A stretch of 64,000 nt of DNA from Pterois miles (GCA_947000775.1 CAMQGK010000436.1:1432001-1496000), one strand, 5' to 3'; positions 12,210 to 24,993 are shown, numbered from the stretch's first letter. Numbers and translations are program-made. Notes: generated by a model from the sequence alone, not told the origin.

Positions 12210-12420
12210 TATACAATTATACATACAAAATGTAATTAAATTTAGAGATCCAGTTATTATCCTAAAGAACAACCCAACAGGTGAGAACTTAACATCGTCA
12301 GGTATAAAACCACTATGTTCAAAACGTCACCTTCTCCGTGCTGCTATTTCCTCGTTCTTTGGTAACAAGGTGTCATGGCAGACTGCTGCTACTACAGCAG
12401 GTCTCTACGAGGGAGGACGC

Positions 12421-12460
12421 GTGGTGGTGGTGGTGGTGGTGGTGGTGGTGGTGGTGGTGG
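12421..12460. repeat. (GGT)n microsatellite
   Basis: Thirteen uninterrupted GGT/GTG triplets in MOCS1 intron 2, about 85 bp from the exon 2 donor. The glycine- or tryptophan-run reading frames across it are artefacts of the repeat. Confidence 0.97.
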
Positions 12461-12543
12461 GAGCAGCTGTGGTTGTGGATATGCACCAGGGGAAATAGAG
12501 CGAAGGCCATCTTTGATATGGCGGAGTGGAAACGTCTACTCAC

Positions 12544-12652
12544 AGCGCAGGTTGCATTTCTCAGTCAGGGAGATGCGCAGGTAGCTGTGCCTCCGGCCAA
12601 AGCCGTCGGTCAGGAACGCTGAAAATGGCCGTATGCCGTCGTCCCCGAGCCT
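12544..12652 (-). CDS. mocs1: MOCS1 coding exon 2
   Basis: 109-bp exon with acceptor ..TTGTATCTCCAG and donor GTGAGT. It encodes 36 codons plus one base, including FSAFLTDGFGRRHSYLRIS and LTEKCNLR. The first two cysteines of the radical SAM CxxxCxxC cluster are in CNLRC, with the second cysteine codon split onto exon 3. This matches the segment just after the mitochondrial presequence in vertebrate MOCS1. It joins exon 1 in phase 0 and exon 3 in phase 1, which strongly supports the gene model. Confidence 0.95.
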
Positions 12653-13294
12653 CTGGAGATACAACAGGACGTGGTCCGTCACAGGGAAGCAGCTGACAAT
12701 GACTCTTTCACAATATTACTTTGCATCAAGGACAAGATTTCTACTGCTAACATACCGGTACATGTATGTATCCTTACTTAGGTCTTGTTGAAAAATACTG
12801 CTGTCTTAGTCTTTCAAGGACATGTGATAATCCTGAACTGCTGAAAAGTATAAACCAACACAGTCTCACTGCAGTTCATGAAATAGTCATAAATTTTATC
12901 TACTTCATTACATATATTTCCATTCCAGCCTTTTCAAAATAAAACTAGGAAAAGATCAGCGTGGTTCGGCTTCGGCAACAAAATGACCTCGTTAGGTTTA
13001 GGAAAAGGTCGTGGTTTGGGTTAAAACAACTCCAGAAGTGCTGTAACTTAAGGACGGAAGTTACTGGACAAATCAACTTGGACTTGGGACATAAACACCG
13101 GTAAAACCCACAACGACCTGCACCCTACGTGGTGTTCGCCGCTCTCTATACTTCCTTGTTCACAATTTCATGGATTACAAATAGATTTTATGACATCAGA
13201 AAATTTTGCGTCTATGTACATAAATCTATATATTAGATTTTGTGAGTATTTCACGAACTGCTGTGCGACTGTCTGTATCAACACACCACTGTAG
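12653..13294. other. MOCS1 intron 1, distal part
   Basis: Intronic sequence between exon 2 and the MITE at 13295; no feature recognised. Confidence 0.5.
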
Positions 13295-13665
13295 CTGCGT
13301 TTCCATGGACACAACTAATCAGAATAAAGACCCAATCAGATTAAAATGCTGCGTGTTAACACGTCAATCAGAAGACTCCGATCCGATGCGGCCCAATCGG
13401 AGAGAAATATCACTCCGAACGAGAGAGGTGGTCTATGCCGATCAATGTTCTGATCGGCGTCCACACCCACTGGGATCACGTCTTCCTGGCTGGGTAAAAG
13501 TATCTCCACTACAACGCGGCGTTTGTTTACAACACAGGAGGAAGTTCAGCTTCTTCTTCTACTGTTTCAACTCTGCACGTCTAAAGGATTTATTCTGATT
13601 AAACGCTCGGCGCACGTATACGCACGTCGTGATCGGGTCATTTTATTTAGTGTCCATGTAAGCAG
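13295..13665. mobile_element. Short non-autonomous DNA transposon (MITE)
   Basis: About 371 bp with imperfect terminal inverted repeats: CTGCGTTTCCATGGACAC at the left and its partner, AGTGTCCATGTAAGCAG, at the right. No coding capacity. Similar CATGGACAC-ended MITEs are common in teleosts. I could not assign a superfamily from the ends alone, and no clear target duplication is visible. Confidence 0.6.
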
Positions 13666-14403
13666 TGGATGAGGAACTGATCAATGAAGGTTCAGATGGG
13701 ATTGGAGACATCTGCCGCCTGTAAACGTGGGTAATGTCAGTCATACTGAGGGATTTGCATCTCTTTGTAAACGGATCATGACCTTTGACTGTCAGCAGTG
13801 GCCTTCTGTTGTGTAACCAGTGATCAGCATAATACACGTTTCTAGGCAGTAAACACAGGACCCAGCCGGATCCTGAACATTTACGAATCCCGTCTCTTTC
13901 TGTGTACAGACACAGCAGTAATCTGTTTAAATCCACCGGTCCTCTGGATATCATCCAAAGGTCCAAAAACCCCTCCGACAGCCGTCCTGACTCACAGGAA
14001 GGCCCGTAAAACTGCTGTAGAAGATTCGGGTCCTGGTTCAGGGTATCAGCAGAGCAGCTGTAAGGCTGCCTGTCATCTGCCTGAACGGAAATCAATAACA
14101 ACCTCAGGTTAAACGAAGCTAAAAGTATGCTCAGCCATGCAGGAAATATGCATATTAGTTAAACTGGTGTAAAAACATCCTGACCAACAGTCAGGGACAG
14201 GCTGGTTGGAGTCGGACTTCCTGACAGAGGAAGCTAGTTCAGCTTTTCCCGGGCCTTTACCTGGACGGAGGTCTACAGACCGACTCAGCCTGTCCGCTAA
14301 CGGGTCTAGTCATGAGCACCACCGGGCCTGAGGCCGGACACTGACAAAACCTCGGCACCGACTTCAACCTGTGGGCCGAGTCTTGGAGTCCCGGTCAGGT
14401 TAC
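13666..14403. other. MOCS1 intron 1, proximal part
   Basis: Starts at the donor GTAACC next to exon 1. A 152-codon minus-strand frame (13643-14101) overlaps the MITE end and shows no known domain. I regard it as non-coding intron sequence. Confidence 0.5.
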
Positions 14404-14595
14404 CTGTCTCGACCTGGATCCCAGAGACGAGGCGAAGTTGGCAGCAGAAGAAGTCGAGTCTCCGAGTTCAAGCTCGTTTTTCCGGTGCGTGGCGCCGGAG
14501 TCCAGGCGCTGACTGTTCCCGCGGACACAGCGGACGAGGACTTCCCTGAAACGCGCTAAGCTCCTCGGACAGCTCCCGCTGCGGAGCCCGGCCAT
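14404..14595 (-). CDS. mocs1: MOCS1 coding exon 1 (mitochondrial presequence)
   Basis: ATG at 14595 in a strong Kozak context (GCCATGG), 64 codons, ending CAG before the donor GTAACC at 14403. The first 30 residues are rich in Arg, Leu and Ser with no acidic residue before FRE (MAGLRSGSCPRSLARF..), as expected for a mitochondrial targeting peptide. This fits the location of MOCS1. The segment has no conserved domain, so the assignment rests on exon phase (phase 0 into exon 2), the presequence character, the GC-rich promoter upstream and the position before exon 2. Confidence 0.85.
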
Positions 14596-14765
14596 GGCGC
14601 TGCTCTCCGGCCGCTCTGCCGCCTCTCTGCCGCCGCTGGATCCCGGTTAACCCCGCTGAACAGCAGCCGGACCAGCCGCACGCGACGAGCAGGGGCGGGA
14701 CCCCGTCAGCCAATCGCACCACTTCACGCAGACTGATGCACGCTGGGTAGTGTAGTCCGAGGGGG
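14596..14765 (-). promoter_or_regulatory. MOCS1 promoter, TATA-less, with ZNF143-like motif
   Basis: GC-rich sequence directly upstream of MOCS1. It holds a GC box (GGGGCGGGA, 14692-14700), a CCAAT motif (14710-14714) and, at 14742-14759, CTGGGTAGTGTAGTCC. Its reverse complement resembles the ACTACAATTCCCA element bound by ZNF143/Staf in vertebrate housekeeping promoters. No TATA box seen. Confidence 0.65.
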
Positions 14766-16343
14766 CATCCTCTCCTCAGAGACTGGTCTCCGATCAGACA
14801 AATAAAACACATTTTAGTGTGTTTTGCAGTGCAGGGCTTGATGAAGATATAAACGGTGTTATTACCCATCTTGACATAAAAATATTACTCAGCAATATGA
14901 GTTAATAAAATATATGAAGCATTTTATTGGCCCAAACACCAACGGTGCTCAATAATGAGAAATGAGCTAATTCAGTTATAATATGACATATTGCTTTACA
15001 CTATATTGAATATGCTGTTTTGTTTACAGATCATTTATAGTGCTGCAGTAGTTGTCGGGGTCACAGCTCTCAGTCTGGGTCTGGTTCTCTGAGTGGGGTC
15101 GGCATGTTCTCCCCGGGTCACTGTGGTTTACGCCAGGATCTCCAACTCCCCCCGACTCCACAAGCACATACAGATCCCAGATGGAAATCATTCCCGTCCC
15201 ACACTTCCGAGTCCTTACCTCGACGCCGAACAAGTACCGTAGTAAAAGTTTTATTCGGAGCCAAACAAAGCTAGTTTCCACGGAGACGGAAGTTCGTCGG
15301 TGTGTGGAGGACAGGTTGGCCGTCCACACAGGTGACCTCAAGATCACGAAAAACAAGTCTGAGATCAGCTTTCAGGATTTATTGTCCTTACTGTGCAGCT
15401 TAGTAACTGTCTGTTTTGAGCTGCATTTTAAAAACAACCTAATAATTCATGTACGAATTCATGTATAATAGATGCTCAGAGTCAACGTAGCAGACCTTGC
15501 TGGATCCCACTTATCTGCAATACTGGCAAAAATGTCATTTCTATTATCTATTATCTTTACCACAACAGCTTTCAGTGTATCTGTAATATCTGTGATTAAA
15601 AAACAACAGATTTGATTTCTTTTTGTATAAGACTGACATCAATGTTTACTGTAAATTATCTAAATGTCCTTACTGCAACATTACAATAATGATTATATAT
15701 AGTATATATAATAATGCATTTTTGCTTTTATAATTTCTATATTATTTTAAGACATTTAAATTCATTTTCATCAAGCTTTGTGTAACTATTGATTTGAAAA
15801 AAATTAAAATATCATAATTTTCTCTATGCCATGGAAAATTTAGAAAGTAGCCACAGATGCCAGTCTGTCTGTTGTTTTTGTGACACCCTGCAGTAAGGAC
15901 ATGTTATGTATATAACATTTCTGCAAATATTGCAGATAAATGGAGGTTATCAAGGTCTGCTACATGAAAATATGTTGTATTGTAAGACAGATATTACAAT
16001 TCCAATGTCTGTTAGATTTGACTCAACAATATTAAGTTATTTTTAAGTTTCAATACACACAGTAGAAAACAGAGTGTTAATTCAACTCTAAGAGAGTTAA
16101 ATTTAACTCTCTTTCAGGTAATATTTGGTCCCACTCAAAGTTAGAGTAAAACTTACTCTATTGCCACTTTTCAGAGTTAATTCTGCTCAATTCAGTGTCA
16201 AAATTAACAACGAAATGTGTAAAAACATTTAACACTGAGGTTTGTTGACACTGTTCAGATTAAAATGATTACACTTTACTAGCTAATTTTACTCCAAATT
16301 TAGTTGTTAAAATAACTCTCTACAGTGCAATCATTTTAATTTT
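14766..16343. other. AT-rich intergenic sequence
   Basis: Increasingly AT-rich toward the satellite. Between about 16065 and 16325 there are many palindromic AGAGTTAAATTTAACTCT-like words and AACTCTAA repeats, suggesting a decayed MITE. Open frames at 15024-15468 on both strands begin with TTG rather than ATG and show no recognisable domain. Confidence 0.4.
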
Positions 16344-19300
16344 CATTTCTCTATACTGTTATTTTTTATTTCTCTATAGTGTTATTTTTTATTTCTTTAT
16401 AGAGTTATTTTTTATTTCTCTATAGTGGTATTTTTTATTTCTCTATAGTGTTATTTTTTATTTCTCTATAGTGTTATTTTTTATTTCTCTATACTGTTAT
16501 TTTTTATTTCTTTATAGTGTTATTTTTTATTTCTCTATAGTGTTATTTTTTATTTCTCTATAGTGTTATTTTTTATTTCTCTATAGTGTTATTTTTTATT
16601 TCTTTATACTGTTATTTTTTATTTCTCTATAGTGTTATTTTTTATTTCTTTATAGAGTTATTTTTTATTTCTCTATAGTGTTATTTTTTATTTCTTTATA
16701 GTGTTATTTTTTATTTCTCTATAGTGTTATTTTTTATTTCTCTATAGTGTTATTTTTTATTTCTTTATAGTGTTATTTTTTATTTCTCTATAGTGTTATT
16801 TTTTATTTCTTTATAGTGTTATTTTTTATTTCTCTATACTGTTATTTTTTATTTCTCTATAGTGTTATTTTTTATTTCTTTATAGTGTTATTTTTTATTT
16901 CTCTATAGTGTTATTTTTTATTTCTCTATAGTGTTATTTTTTATTTCTCTATAGTGTTATTTTTTATTTCTTTATAGTGTTATTTTTTATTTCTCTATAG
17001 TGTTATTTTTTATTTCTCTATAGTGTTATTTTTTATTTCTCTATAGTGTTATTTTTTATTTCTCTATAGTGTTATTTTTTATTTCTTTATACTGTTATTT
17101 TTTATTTCTCTATAGTGTTATTTTTTATTTCTTTATAGTGTTATTTTTTATTTCTCTATAGTGTCATTTTTTATTTTTCTATAGTGTTATTTTTTATTTT
17201 TCTATAGTGTTATTTTTTATTTCTCTATAGTGTTATTTTTTATTTCTTTATAGAGTTATTTTTTATTTCTCTATAGTGTTATTTTTTATTTCTCTATAGT
17301 GTTATTTTTTATTTTTCTATAGTGTTATTTTTTATTTCTCTATAGTGTTATTTTTTATTTCTTTATAGTGTTATTTTTTATTTCTTTATAGAGTTATTTT
17401 TTATTTCTCTATAGTGTTATTTTTTATTTCTTTATAGTGTTATTTTTTATTTCTTTATAGTGTTATTTTTTATTTCTTTATAGAGTTATTTTTTATTTCT
17501 CTATAGTGTTATTTTTTATTTCTCTATAGTGTTATTTTTTATTTCTCTATAGTGTTATTTTTTATTTTTCTATAGTGTTATTTTTTATTTCTCTATAGTG
17601 TTATTTTTTATTTCTTTATAGTGTTATTTTTTATTTCTTTATAGTGTTATTTTTTATTTCTCTATAGTGTTATTTTTTATTTCTCTATAGTGTTATTTTT
17701 TATTTCTCTATAGTGTTATTTTTTATTTCTTTATAGTGTTATTTTTTATTTCTCTATAGTGTTATTTTTTATTTCTCTATAGTGTTATTTTTTATTTCTT
17801 TATAGTGTTATTTTTTATTTCTTTATAGTGTTATTTTTTATTTCTTTATAGAGTTATTTTTTATTTCTCTATAGTGTTATTTTTTATTTCTCTATAGTGT
17901 TATTTTTTATTTCTTTATAGTGTTATTTTTTATTTCTCTATAGTGTTATTTTTTATTTCTCTATAGTGTTATTTTTTATTTCTCTATAGTGTTATTTTTT
18001 ATTTCTCTATAGTGTTATTTTTTATTTCTTTATACTGTTATTTTTTATTTCTCTATAGTGTTATTTTTTATTTCTTTATAGTGTTATTTTTTATTTCTCT
18101 ATAGTGTCATTTTTTATTTTTCTATAGTGTTATTTTTTATTTTTCTATAGTGTTATTTTTTATTTCTCTATAGTGTTATTTTTTATTTCTTTATAGAGTT
18201 ATTTTTTATTTCTCTATAGTGTTATTTTTTATTTCTCTATAGTGTTATTTTTTATTTTTCTATAGTGTTATTTTTTATTTCTCTATAGTGTTATTTTTTA
18301 TTTCTTTATAGTGTTATTTTTTATTTCTTTATAGAGTTATTTTTTATTTCTCTATAGTGTTATTTTTTATTTCTTTATAGTGTTATTTTTTATTTCTTTA
18401 TAGTGTTATTTTTTATTTCTTTATAGAGTTATTTTTTATTTCTCTATAGTGTTATTTTTTATTTCTCTATAGTGTTATTTTTTATTTCTCTATAGTGTTA
18501 TTTTTTATTTTTCTATAGTGTTATTTTTTATTTCTCTATAGTGTTATTTTTTATTTCTTTATAGTGTTATTTTTTATTTCTTTATAGTGTTATTTTTTAT
18601 TTCTCTATAGTGTTATTTTTTATTTCTCTATAGTGTTATTTTTTATTTCTCTATAGTGTTATTTTTTATTTCTTTATAGAGTTATTTTTTATTTCTCTAT
18701 AGTGTTATTTTTTATTTCTCTATAGTGTTATTTTTTATTTCTTTATAGTGTTATTTTTTATTTCTTTATAGTGTTATTTTTTATTTCTTTATAGAGTTAT
18801 TTTTTATTTCTCTATAGTGTTATTTTTTATTTCTCTATAGTGTTATTTTTTATTTCTTTATAGTGTTATTTTTTATTTCTCTATAGTGTTATTTTTTATT
18901 TCTCTATAGTGTTATTTTTTACTTCTCTATAGTGTTATTTTTTATTTCTCTATAGTGTTATTTTTTATTTCTCTATAGTGTTATTTTTTATTTCTTTATA
19001 GAGTTATTTTTTATTTCTCTATAGTGTTATTTTTTATTTCTTTATAGTGTTATTTTTTATTTCTCTATAGTGTTATTTTTTATTTCTTTATAGTGTTATT
19101 TTTTATTTCTTTATAGTGTTATTTTTTATTTCTCTATAGTGTTATTTTTTATTTCTTTATAGTGTTATTTTTTATTTCTCTATAGTGTTATTTTTTATTT
19201 CTTTATAGTGTTATTTTTTATTTCTCTATAGTGTTATTTTTTATTTCTTTATAGTGTTATTTTTTATTTCTCTATAGTGTTATTTTTTATTTCTCTATAG

Positions 19301-22300
19301 TGTTATTTTTTATTTCTCTATAGTGTCATTTTTTATTTCTTTATATAGTTATTTTTTATTTCTCTATAGTGTTATTTTTTATTTCTCTATAGTGTTATTT
19401 TTTATTTCTCTATAGTGTTATTTTTTATTTCTTTATAGTGTTATTTTTTATTTCTCTATAGTGTTATTTTTTATTTCTCTATAGTGTTATTTTTTATTTC
19501 TCTATAGTGTCATTTTTTATTTCTTTATATAGTTATTTTTTATTTCTCTATAGTGTTATTTTTTATTTCTCTATAGTGTTATTTTTTATTTCTCTATAGT
19601 GTTATTTTTTATTTCTCTATAGTGTTATTTTTTATTTCTCTATAGTGTTATTTTTTATTTCTCTATAGTGTTATTTTTTATTTCTCTATAGTGTTATTTT
19701 TTATTTCTCTATAGTGTTATTTTTTATTTCTCTATTGTGTTATTTTTTATTTTTCTATAGTGTTATTTTTTATTTCTTTATAGTGTTATTTTTTATTTCT
19801 TTATAGTGTTATTTTTTATTTCTCTATAGTGTTATTTTTTATTTCTCTATAGTGTTATTTTTTATTTCTCTATAGTGTTATTTTTTATTTTTCTATAGTG
19901 TTATTTTTTATTTCTCTATAGTGTTATTTTTTATTTCTTTATAGTGGTATTTTTTATTTCTCTATAGTGTTATTTTTTATTTCTTTATAGTGTTATTTTT
20001 TATTTCTTTATAGAGTTATTTTTTATTTCTCTATAGTGTTATTTTTTATTTTTCTATAGTGTTATTTTTTATTTCTCTATAGTGTTATTTTTTATTTCTC
20101 TATAGTGTTATTTTTTTATTTCTCTATAGTGTTATTTTTTATTTCTCTATAGTGTTATGTTTTATTTCTTTATAGTGTTATTTTTTATTTCTCTATAGTG
20201 TTATGTTTTATTTCTTTATAGTGTTATTTTTTATTTCTCTATAGTGTTATTTTTTATTTTTCTATATTGTTATTTTTTATTTCTCTATAGTGTTATTTTT
20301 TTATTTCTCTATAGTGTTATTTTTTATTTCTCTATAGTGTTATTTTTTATTTCTCTATACTGTTATTTTTTATTTCTCTATAGTGTTATTTTTTATTTCT
20401 CTATAGTGTTATTTTTTATTTTTCTATAGTGTTATTTTTTATTTCTCTATAGTGTTATTTTTTATTTCTCTATAGTGTTATTTTTTATTTCTTTATAGTG
20501 TTATTTTTTATTTCTTTATAGAGTTATTTTTTATTTCTCTATAGTGTTATTTTTTATTTCTCTATAGTGTTATTTTTTATTTCTCTATACTGTTATTTTT
20601 TATTTCTTTATACTGTTATTTTTTATTTCTCTATAGTGTTATTTTTTATTTCTTTATAGTGTTATTTTTTATTTCTCTATAGTGTTATTTTTTATTTCTC
20701 TATAGTGTTATTTTTTATTTCTCTATAGTGTTATTTTTTATTTCTCTATACTGTTATTTTTTATTTCTTTATACTGTTATTTTTTATTTCTCTATAGTGT
20801 TATTTTTTATTTCTTTATAGTGTTATTTTTTATTTCTCTATAGTGTTATTTTTTATTTCTCTATAGTGTTATTTTTTATTTCTCTATAGTGTTATTTTTT
20901 ATTTCTTTATAGTGTCATTTTTTATTTCTCTATAGTGTCATTTTTTATTTCTCTATAGTGTCATTTTTTATTTTTCTATAGTGTTATTTTTTATTTCTCT
21001 ATAGTGTTATTTTTTATTTCTCTATAGTGTTATTTTTTATTTCTTTATAGTGTTATTTTTTATTTTTCTATAGTGTTATTTTTTATTTCTTTATAGTGTT
21101 ATTTTTTATTTCTCTATAGTGTTATTTTTTATTTCTTTATAGTGTTATTTTTTATTTCTCTATAGTGTTATTTTTTATTTCTCTATAGTGTTATTTTTTA
21201 TTTCTTTATAGTGTTATTTTTTATTTCTCTATAGTGTTATTTTTTATTTCTCTATAGTGTTATTTTTTATTTCTTTATAGTGTTATTTTTTATTTCTTTA
21301 TAGTGTTATTTTTTATTTCTCTATAGTGTTATTTTTTATTTCTCTATAGTGTTATTTTTTATTTCTTTATAGTGTTATTTTTTATTTCTTTATAGTGTTA
21401 TTTTTTATTTCTCTATAGTGTCATTTTTTATTTTTCTATAGTGTTATTTTTTATTTCTTTATAATGTTATTTTTTATTTCTCTATAGTGTTATTTTTTAT
21501 TTCTTTATAGAGTTATTTTTTATTTCTTTATAATGTTATTTTTTATTTCTCTATAGTGTTATTTTTTTATTTCTCTATAGTGTTATTTTTTTTTTCTTTA
21601 TAGTGTTATTTTTTATTTCTCTATAGTGTTATTTTTTATTTCTTTATAGTGTTATTTTTTATGTCTCTATAGTGTTATTTTTTATTTCTTTATAGTGTTA
21701 TTTTTTATTTCTCTATAGTGTTATTTTTTTATTTCTTTATAGTGTTATTTTTTATTTTTCTATAGTGTTATTTTTTATTTCTTTATAGTGTTATTTTTTA
21801 TTTCTCTATAGTGTTATTTTTTATTTCTCTATAGTGTTATTTTTTTATTTCTCTATAGTGTTATTTTTTATTTCTCTATAGTGTTATTTTTTATTTCTTT
21901 ATACTGTTATTTTTTAATTATTTATACTGTTATTTTTTTATTATTTATACTGTTATTTTTTATTTCTCTATTGTGTTATTTTTTATTTTTCTATAGTGTT
22001 ATTTTTTATTTCTCTATAGTGTTATTTTTTATTTCTTTATAGTGTTATTTTTTATTTCTTTATACTGTTATTTTTTATTTCTCTATAGTGTCATTTTTTA
22101 TTTCTCTATAGTGTTATTTTTTATTTCTTTATAGTGTTATTTTTTATTTCTTTATAGTGTTATTTTTTATTTCTCTATAGTGTTATTTTTTATTTCTCTA
22201 TAGTGTTATTTTTTATTTCTCTATAGTGTTATTTTTTATTTCTCTATAGTGTTATTTTTTATTTCTTTATACTGTTATTTTTTAATTCTTTATAGTGTTA

Positions 22301-22326
22301 TTTTTTATTTCTCTATAGTGTCATTT
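16344..22326. repeat. 6-kb AT-rich 23-bp satellite
   Basis: About 260 tandem units of TTTTTTATTTCTCTATAGTGTTA. Unit variants swap CTCTATAG, CTTTATAG, TTCTATAG, GAGTTA and GTCATT. Marker combinations recur exactly 943 bp apart (41 units; for example GTGTCAT at 17161 and 18104, TAGAG at 17251 and 18194), showing a higher-order repeat. The T6 tract once per 23 bp predicts phased DNA bending. Non-coding. Confidence 0.98.
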
Positions 22327-22852
22327 TTACATCTAGGTGATATGCTGGTTTACTATGATGCTATACATATTACTGAATTGAATATGATCTAACCCATCAA
22401 ATGGAAATAAACACAAACAAACGAGGTTACCGTAACAACTTGCTTAACCTTTAATGCTCACCATATAAACCACTATGGGACAACAAAGACGGTTCTGTCA
22501 TTCACTTCATGAGACATTTGTAGGTCAAAAGGCCTGGGACAATGCAGACTGTCCACATTAAAGACAACGACGTCTTGCTTTGTCCTGGTCACTTCATATG
22601 CACGGAAATGTTCATGAAACCTGCTGTAAACCGAGGCACATGTCTTATGAGAACAGACTCAATCTGGTAAAAGAGGCATTTCATATTCAGCTTTGCCACA
22701 AATAACCAGGTGTGGGCGGTAAACGAAACCATTGTGCCAATTCGACCAGTTCACTTTCAGGACTTTAACACTGGATGGCGCTTGCATTGCCTTGACGATC
22801 TCAGAACCTCCTTTTACCGTTTCTAAAGACACCATTTCTCCAGGGGCAATGT
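22327..22852. other. Spacer, possibly 3' part of decayed element
   Basis: Unique sequence between the satellite and the recognisable pseudogene. It may hold the eroded C-terminal part of that gene, but I cannot support a reading frame. Confidence 0.35.
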
Positions 22853-24260
22853 CTAACCGACTAAAAGTTGCTGAATATGGCTAAATATGTGCCATACGAT
22901 GCTGTTTGAAGCGTTGAAGCATTTTGGTGATATTTTTAAATGACTTGAGCTTGAGCGCATGCACCAGCTGTGAAGTACAGGCCCTGTTTCCTGGATGCAG
23001 CGAGGATAACGGATAAGAAAATGGTGCTTTGGTAAAAGTTTTTTCTGAGGATACAACGTCTTGAACAGTTGGTGGTGATCCACGATCAGATATACACACA
23101 GACCCTGAGTTAACATGGGAGAAAAGACAATGTCCATTATTTGTAGTAATAACAGAAGTAGGCCAGTTTTGGTCAGTAGCGGTTACCGAATGGCCAAAGA
23201 GGAGCGGATCGTTCCTCAGTAAGCACCGTGACTGAGCTGCGTTCATCCCAGATCATTAGACTCGAAAAGACCGAAACTCACAGCCGCTGGCCGAGTGTTT
23301 CTCTCCATGAATCCATAATCAAACTTTGTGTTCTTGACTTCAGCTCCAGCAGTGTAACACTTTGTTCTTTACAATACAAAAACTATAGCTTCAGCTCATA
23401 CTGGGCCACCAAAACGTCATGCATCACATCGACTGAAAAGTTCTCAGTTGTGTGAAAATATGCCAACGAGTTCAATAAGCTTGACCTCTTCACACCAAAA
23501 ACATGTGGAAGAGATGGATCATTAGCCATTTCTTGACAGTGAGCAGTGTGGGTGTCTTTGGTTAGGGTTAGGGTTCTGGAAGAAGTCATCTTTTTCACAT
23601 TAACAAAATCTACAACAGTACCTCGCACTGAAAGACTCCACCAGACCAAACAAGCTATGTCAGCCTGAATTATCACCAGTAACCTGGACCACACTGCCAC
23701 GAACCGAACCCCATATAGTGGAACATCAATACCATCGTTCTCTAAAACTTTACTGTCTGGAACAACAGGAGCAAGGATTCACTAAAACCATACCGTATGT
23801 TGGCCAACATAGAAATCCAGTTTGGAGAGATGTTTCTTCAGGTAAATGCATTGCACCTAATTTATGAAAACCTCACTTGGAACCAAGAGGATCCGATAGA
23901 ACCTTTGGATCTGGATCACAGTGTGCTAAAAAAGAGGGTGAGTCTTAAATAAAGATCCATCACAGATATCTGAGTCTGGAGTCATCAGTGTCTGAGCTTT
24001 TCAACATTTCAGCAATAAACTGACTTTTAAATATCGACTCCAACGTAGATAAAATTGGAACATGCATGAATTTGTCTTGAACAACAGTCTGATAATAATT
24101 TGATCTCTTGTATTGTGAATGAAGAATGGTGAAGGGATTCTCTAACTCGTCTTTCTTTCCCATTTCAGCTTCTCTATCGTCACTAAAAACAAGCTTGATT
24201 ACAGTTTCTTTAGCATGCTGCTGAATATCACAACAGCTGGAAATCACAACAGAGTTCAAT
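22853..24260 (-). pseudogene. Decayed transposon-derived gene of a large fish family
   Basis: Broken minus-strand frames show, in order, motifs of a large uncharacterised protein family I recognise from fish genomes and believe to be DNA-transposon derived. They are: DIQQHAKETVIKLV and ENPFTILHSQYKR, then VVQDKFMHVPILSTLESIFK (about 24.2-24.0 kb); VRGSVVQVTGDN (about 23.7 kb); VFGVKRSSLLNSLAYFH followed by FSVDVMHDVL..QYELKL (about 23.5-23.4 kb); and LPKHHFLIRYPRCI..GPVLHSWCMR then ELKSFKNITKMLQRF (about 23.05-22.9 kb). Several frameshifts and stops separate these blocks. Biochemical function of the family is unknown to me. Not functional here. Confidence 0.65.
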
Positions 24261-24993
24261 TCAAATTTCTTTTAATGCCACTGATTTCTTGAATATAGGA
24301 ATACAACTTGTATTAAGTTGTATTTATGGTTTAGGTTGGAGTGGGCTCAGTTTTAAAACTACAGTGAAATTGTGCTAATGTGCTCATGGCAGACTCTTCA
24401 TCCTGAGTTTCAGTACCATCTCCGACCGATGAAAGTGGAACCAACCATACTAGATCATCACGAAGGAGGTTCAATAACGTTCCAAACTTATGCTAAATCT
24501 TGGCGAGGAAAAAACGAATGCTATTGTATGTCTAGTCTTTTTAAATTTACAAGACTCCAGGATTTCAATTGCAAAACTGATCAGGATTTCTAAGCGAATA
24601 AGGAGATACGATTGCTGAGTTTTTTGTACGAGTCAAATTACCAGAGCAAACAGTTCAATGACACTTCTACTCCTGTTTTATTTCTATGGCAGAGACAATA
24701 AAAGTATTTTGTTGCTTTCTCAAACGTTTATGTTGCTCGGTAAATTCATAAGAAACATCTTCTAAACAGACTGCAGATGAAACTTTGAATCAAAGCCTGA
24801 CTTTGATGGTGTTACACGTATATTAAAAGCCAAATGGCCGTGCATGTCTGAAGATCTCCCAAATATTTGCTGACCCAGCTGAGCGTCTTTGGACATCTTG
24901 TTGTTTTTATTAACTATAATAAAACTCTACCTTCAGCTTCATGGTTTTTTTTTCCACAGAGAAAGTAATGATGCAGAGCGCTGCTATGCGGCC
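24261..24993. other. Spacer left of solo LTR
   Basis: No supported gene. Could contain the N-terminal remnant of the preceding pseudogene. The plus-strand frames at 24372 and 24889 have no recognised domain. Confidence 0.35.

Noticed and set aside
12338..12622. Frames with tryptophan, valine or glycine runs
   Set aside because: Direct translation of the (GGT)n microsatellite.
13643..14101. 152-codon minus-strand frame in MOCS1 intron 1
   Set aside because: Overlaps a MITE end and shows no known motif; probably chance.
15024..15468. Overlapping 110- and 138-codon frames on opposite strands upstream of MOCS1
   Set aside because: Both rely on TTG starts, show no domain I can name, and lack clear splice borders. 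Not enough to call a gene.
20244..20429. Hydrophobic 61-codon frame suggesting a membrane peptide
   Set aside because: Produced by the T-rich 23-bp satellite (FLFLYSVIF repeats).
23565..23580. TTAGGG telomere-like hexamers
   Set aside because: Only about two and a half units inside the decayed transposon gene; too short for an interstitial telomere.
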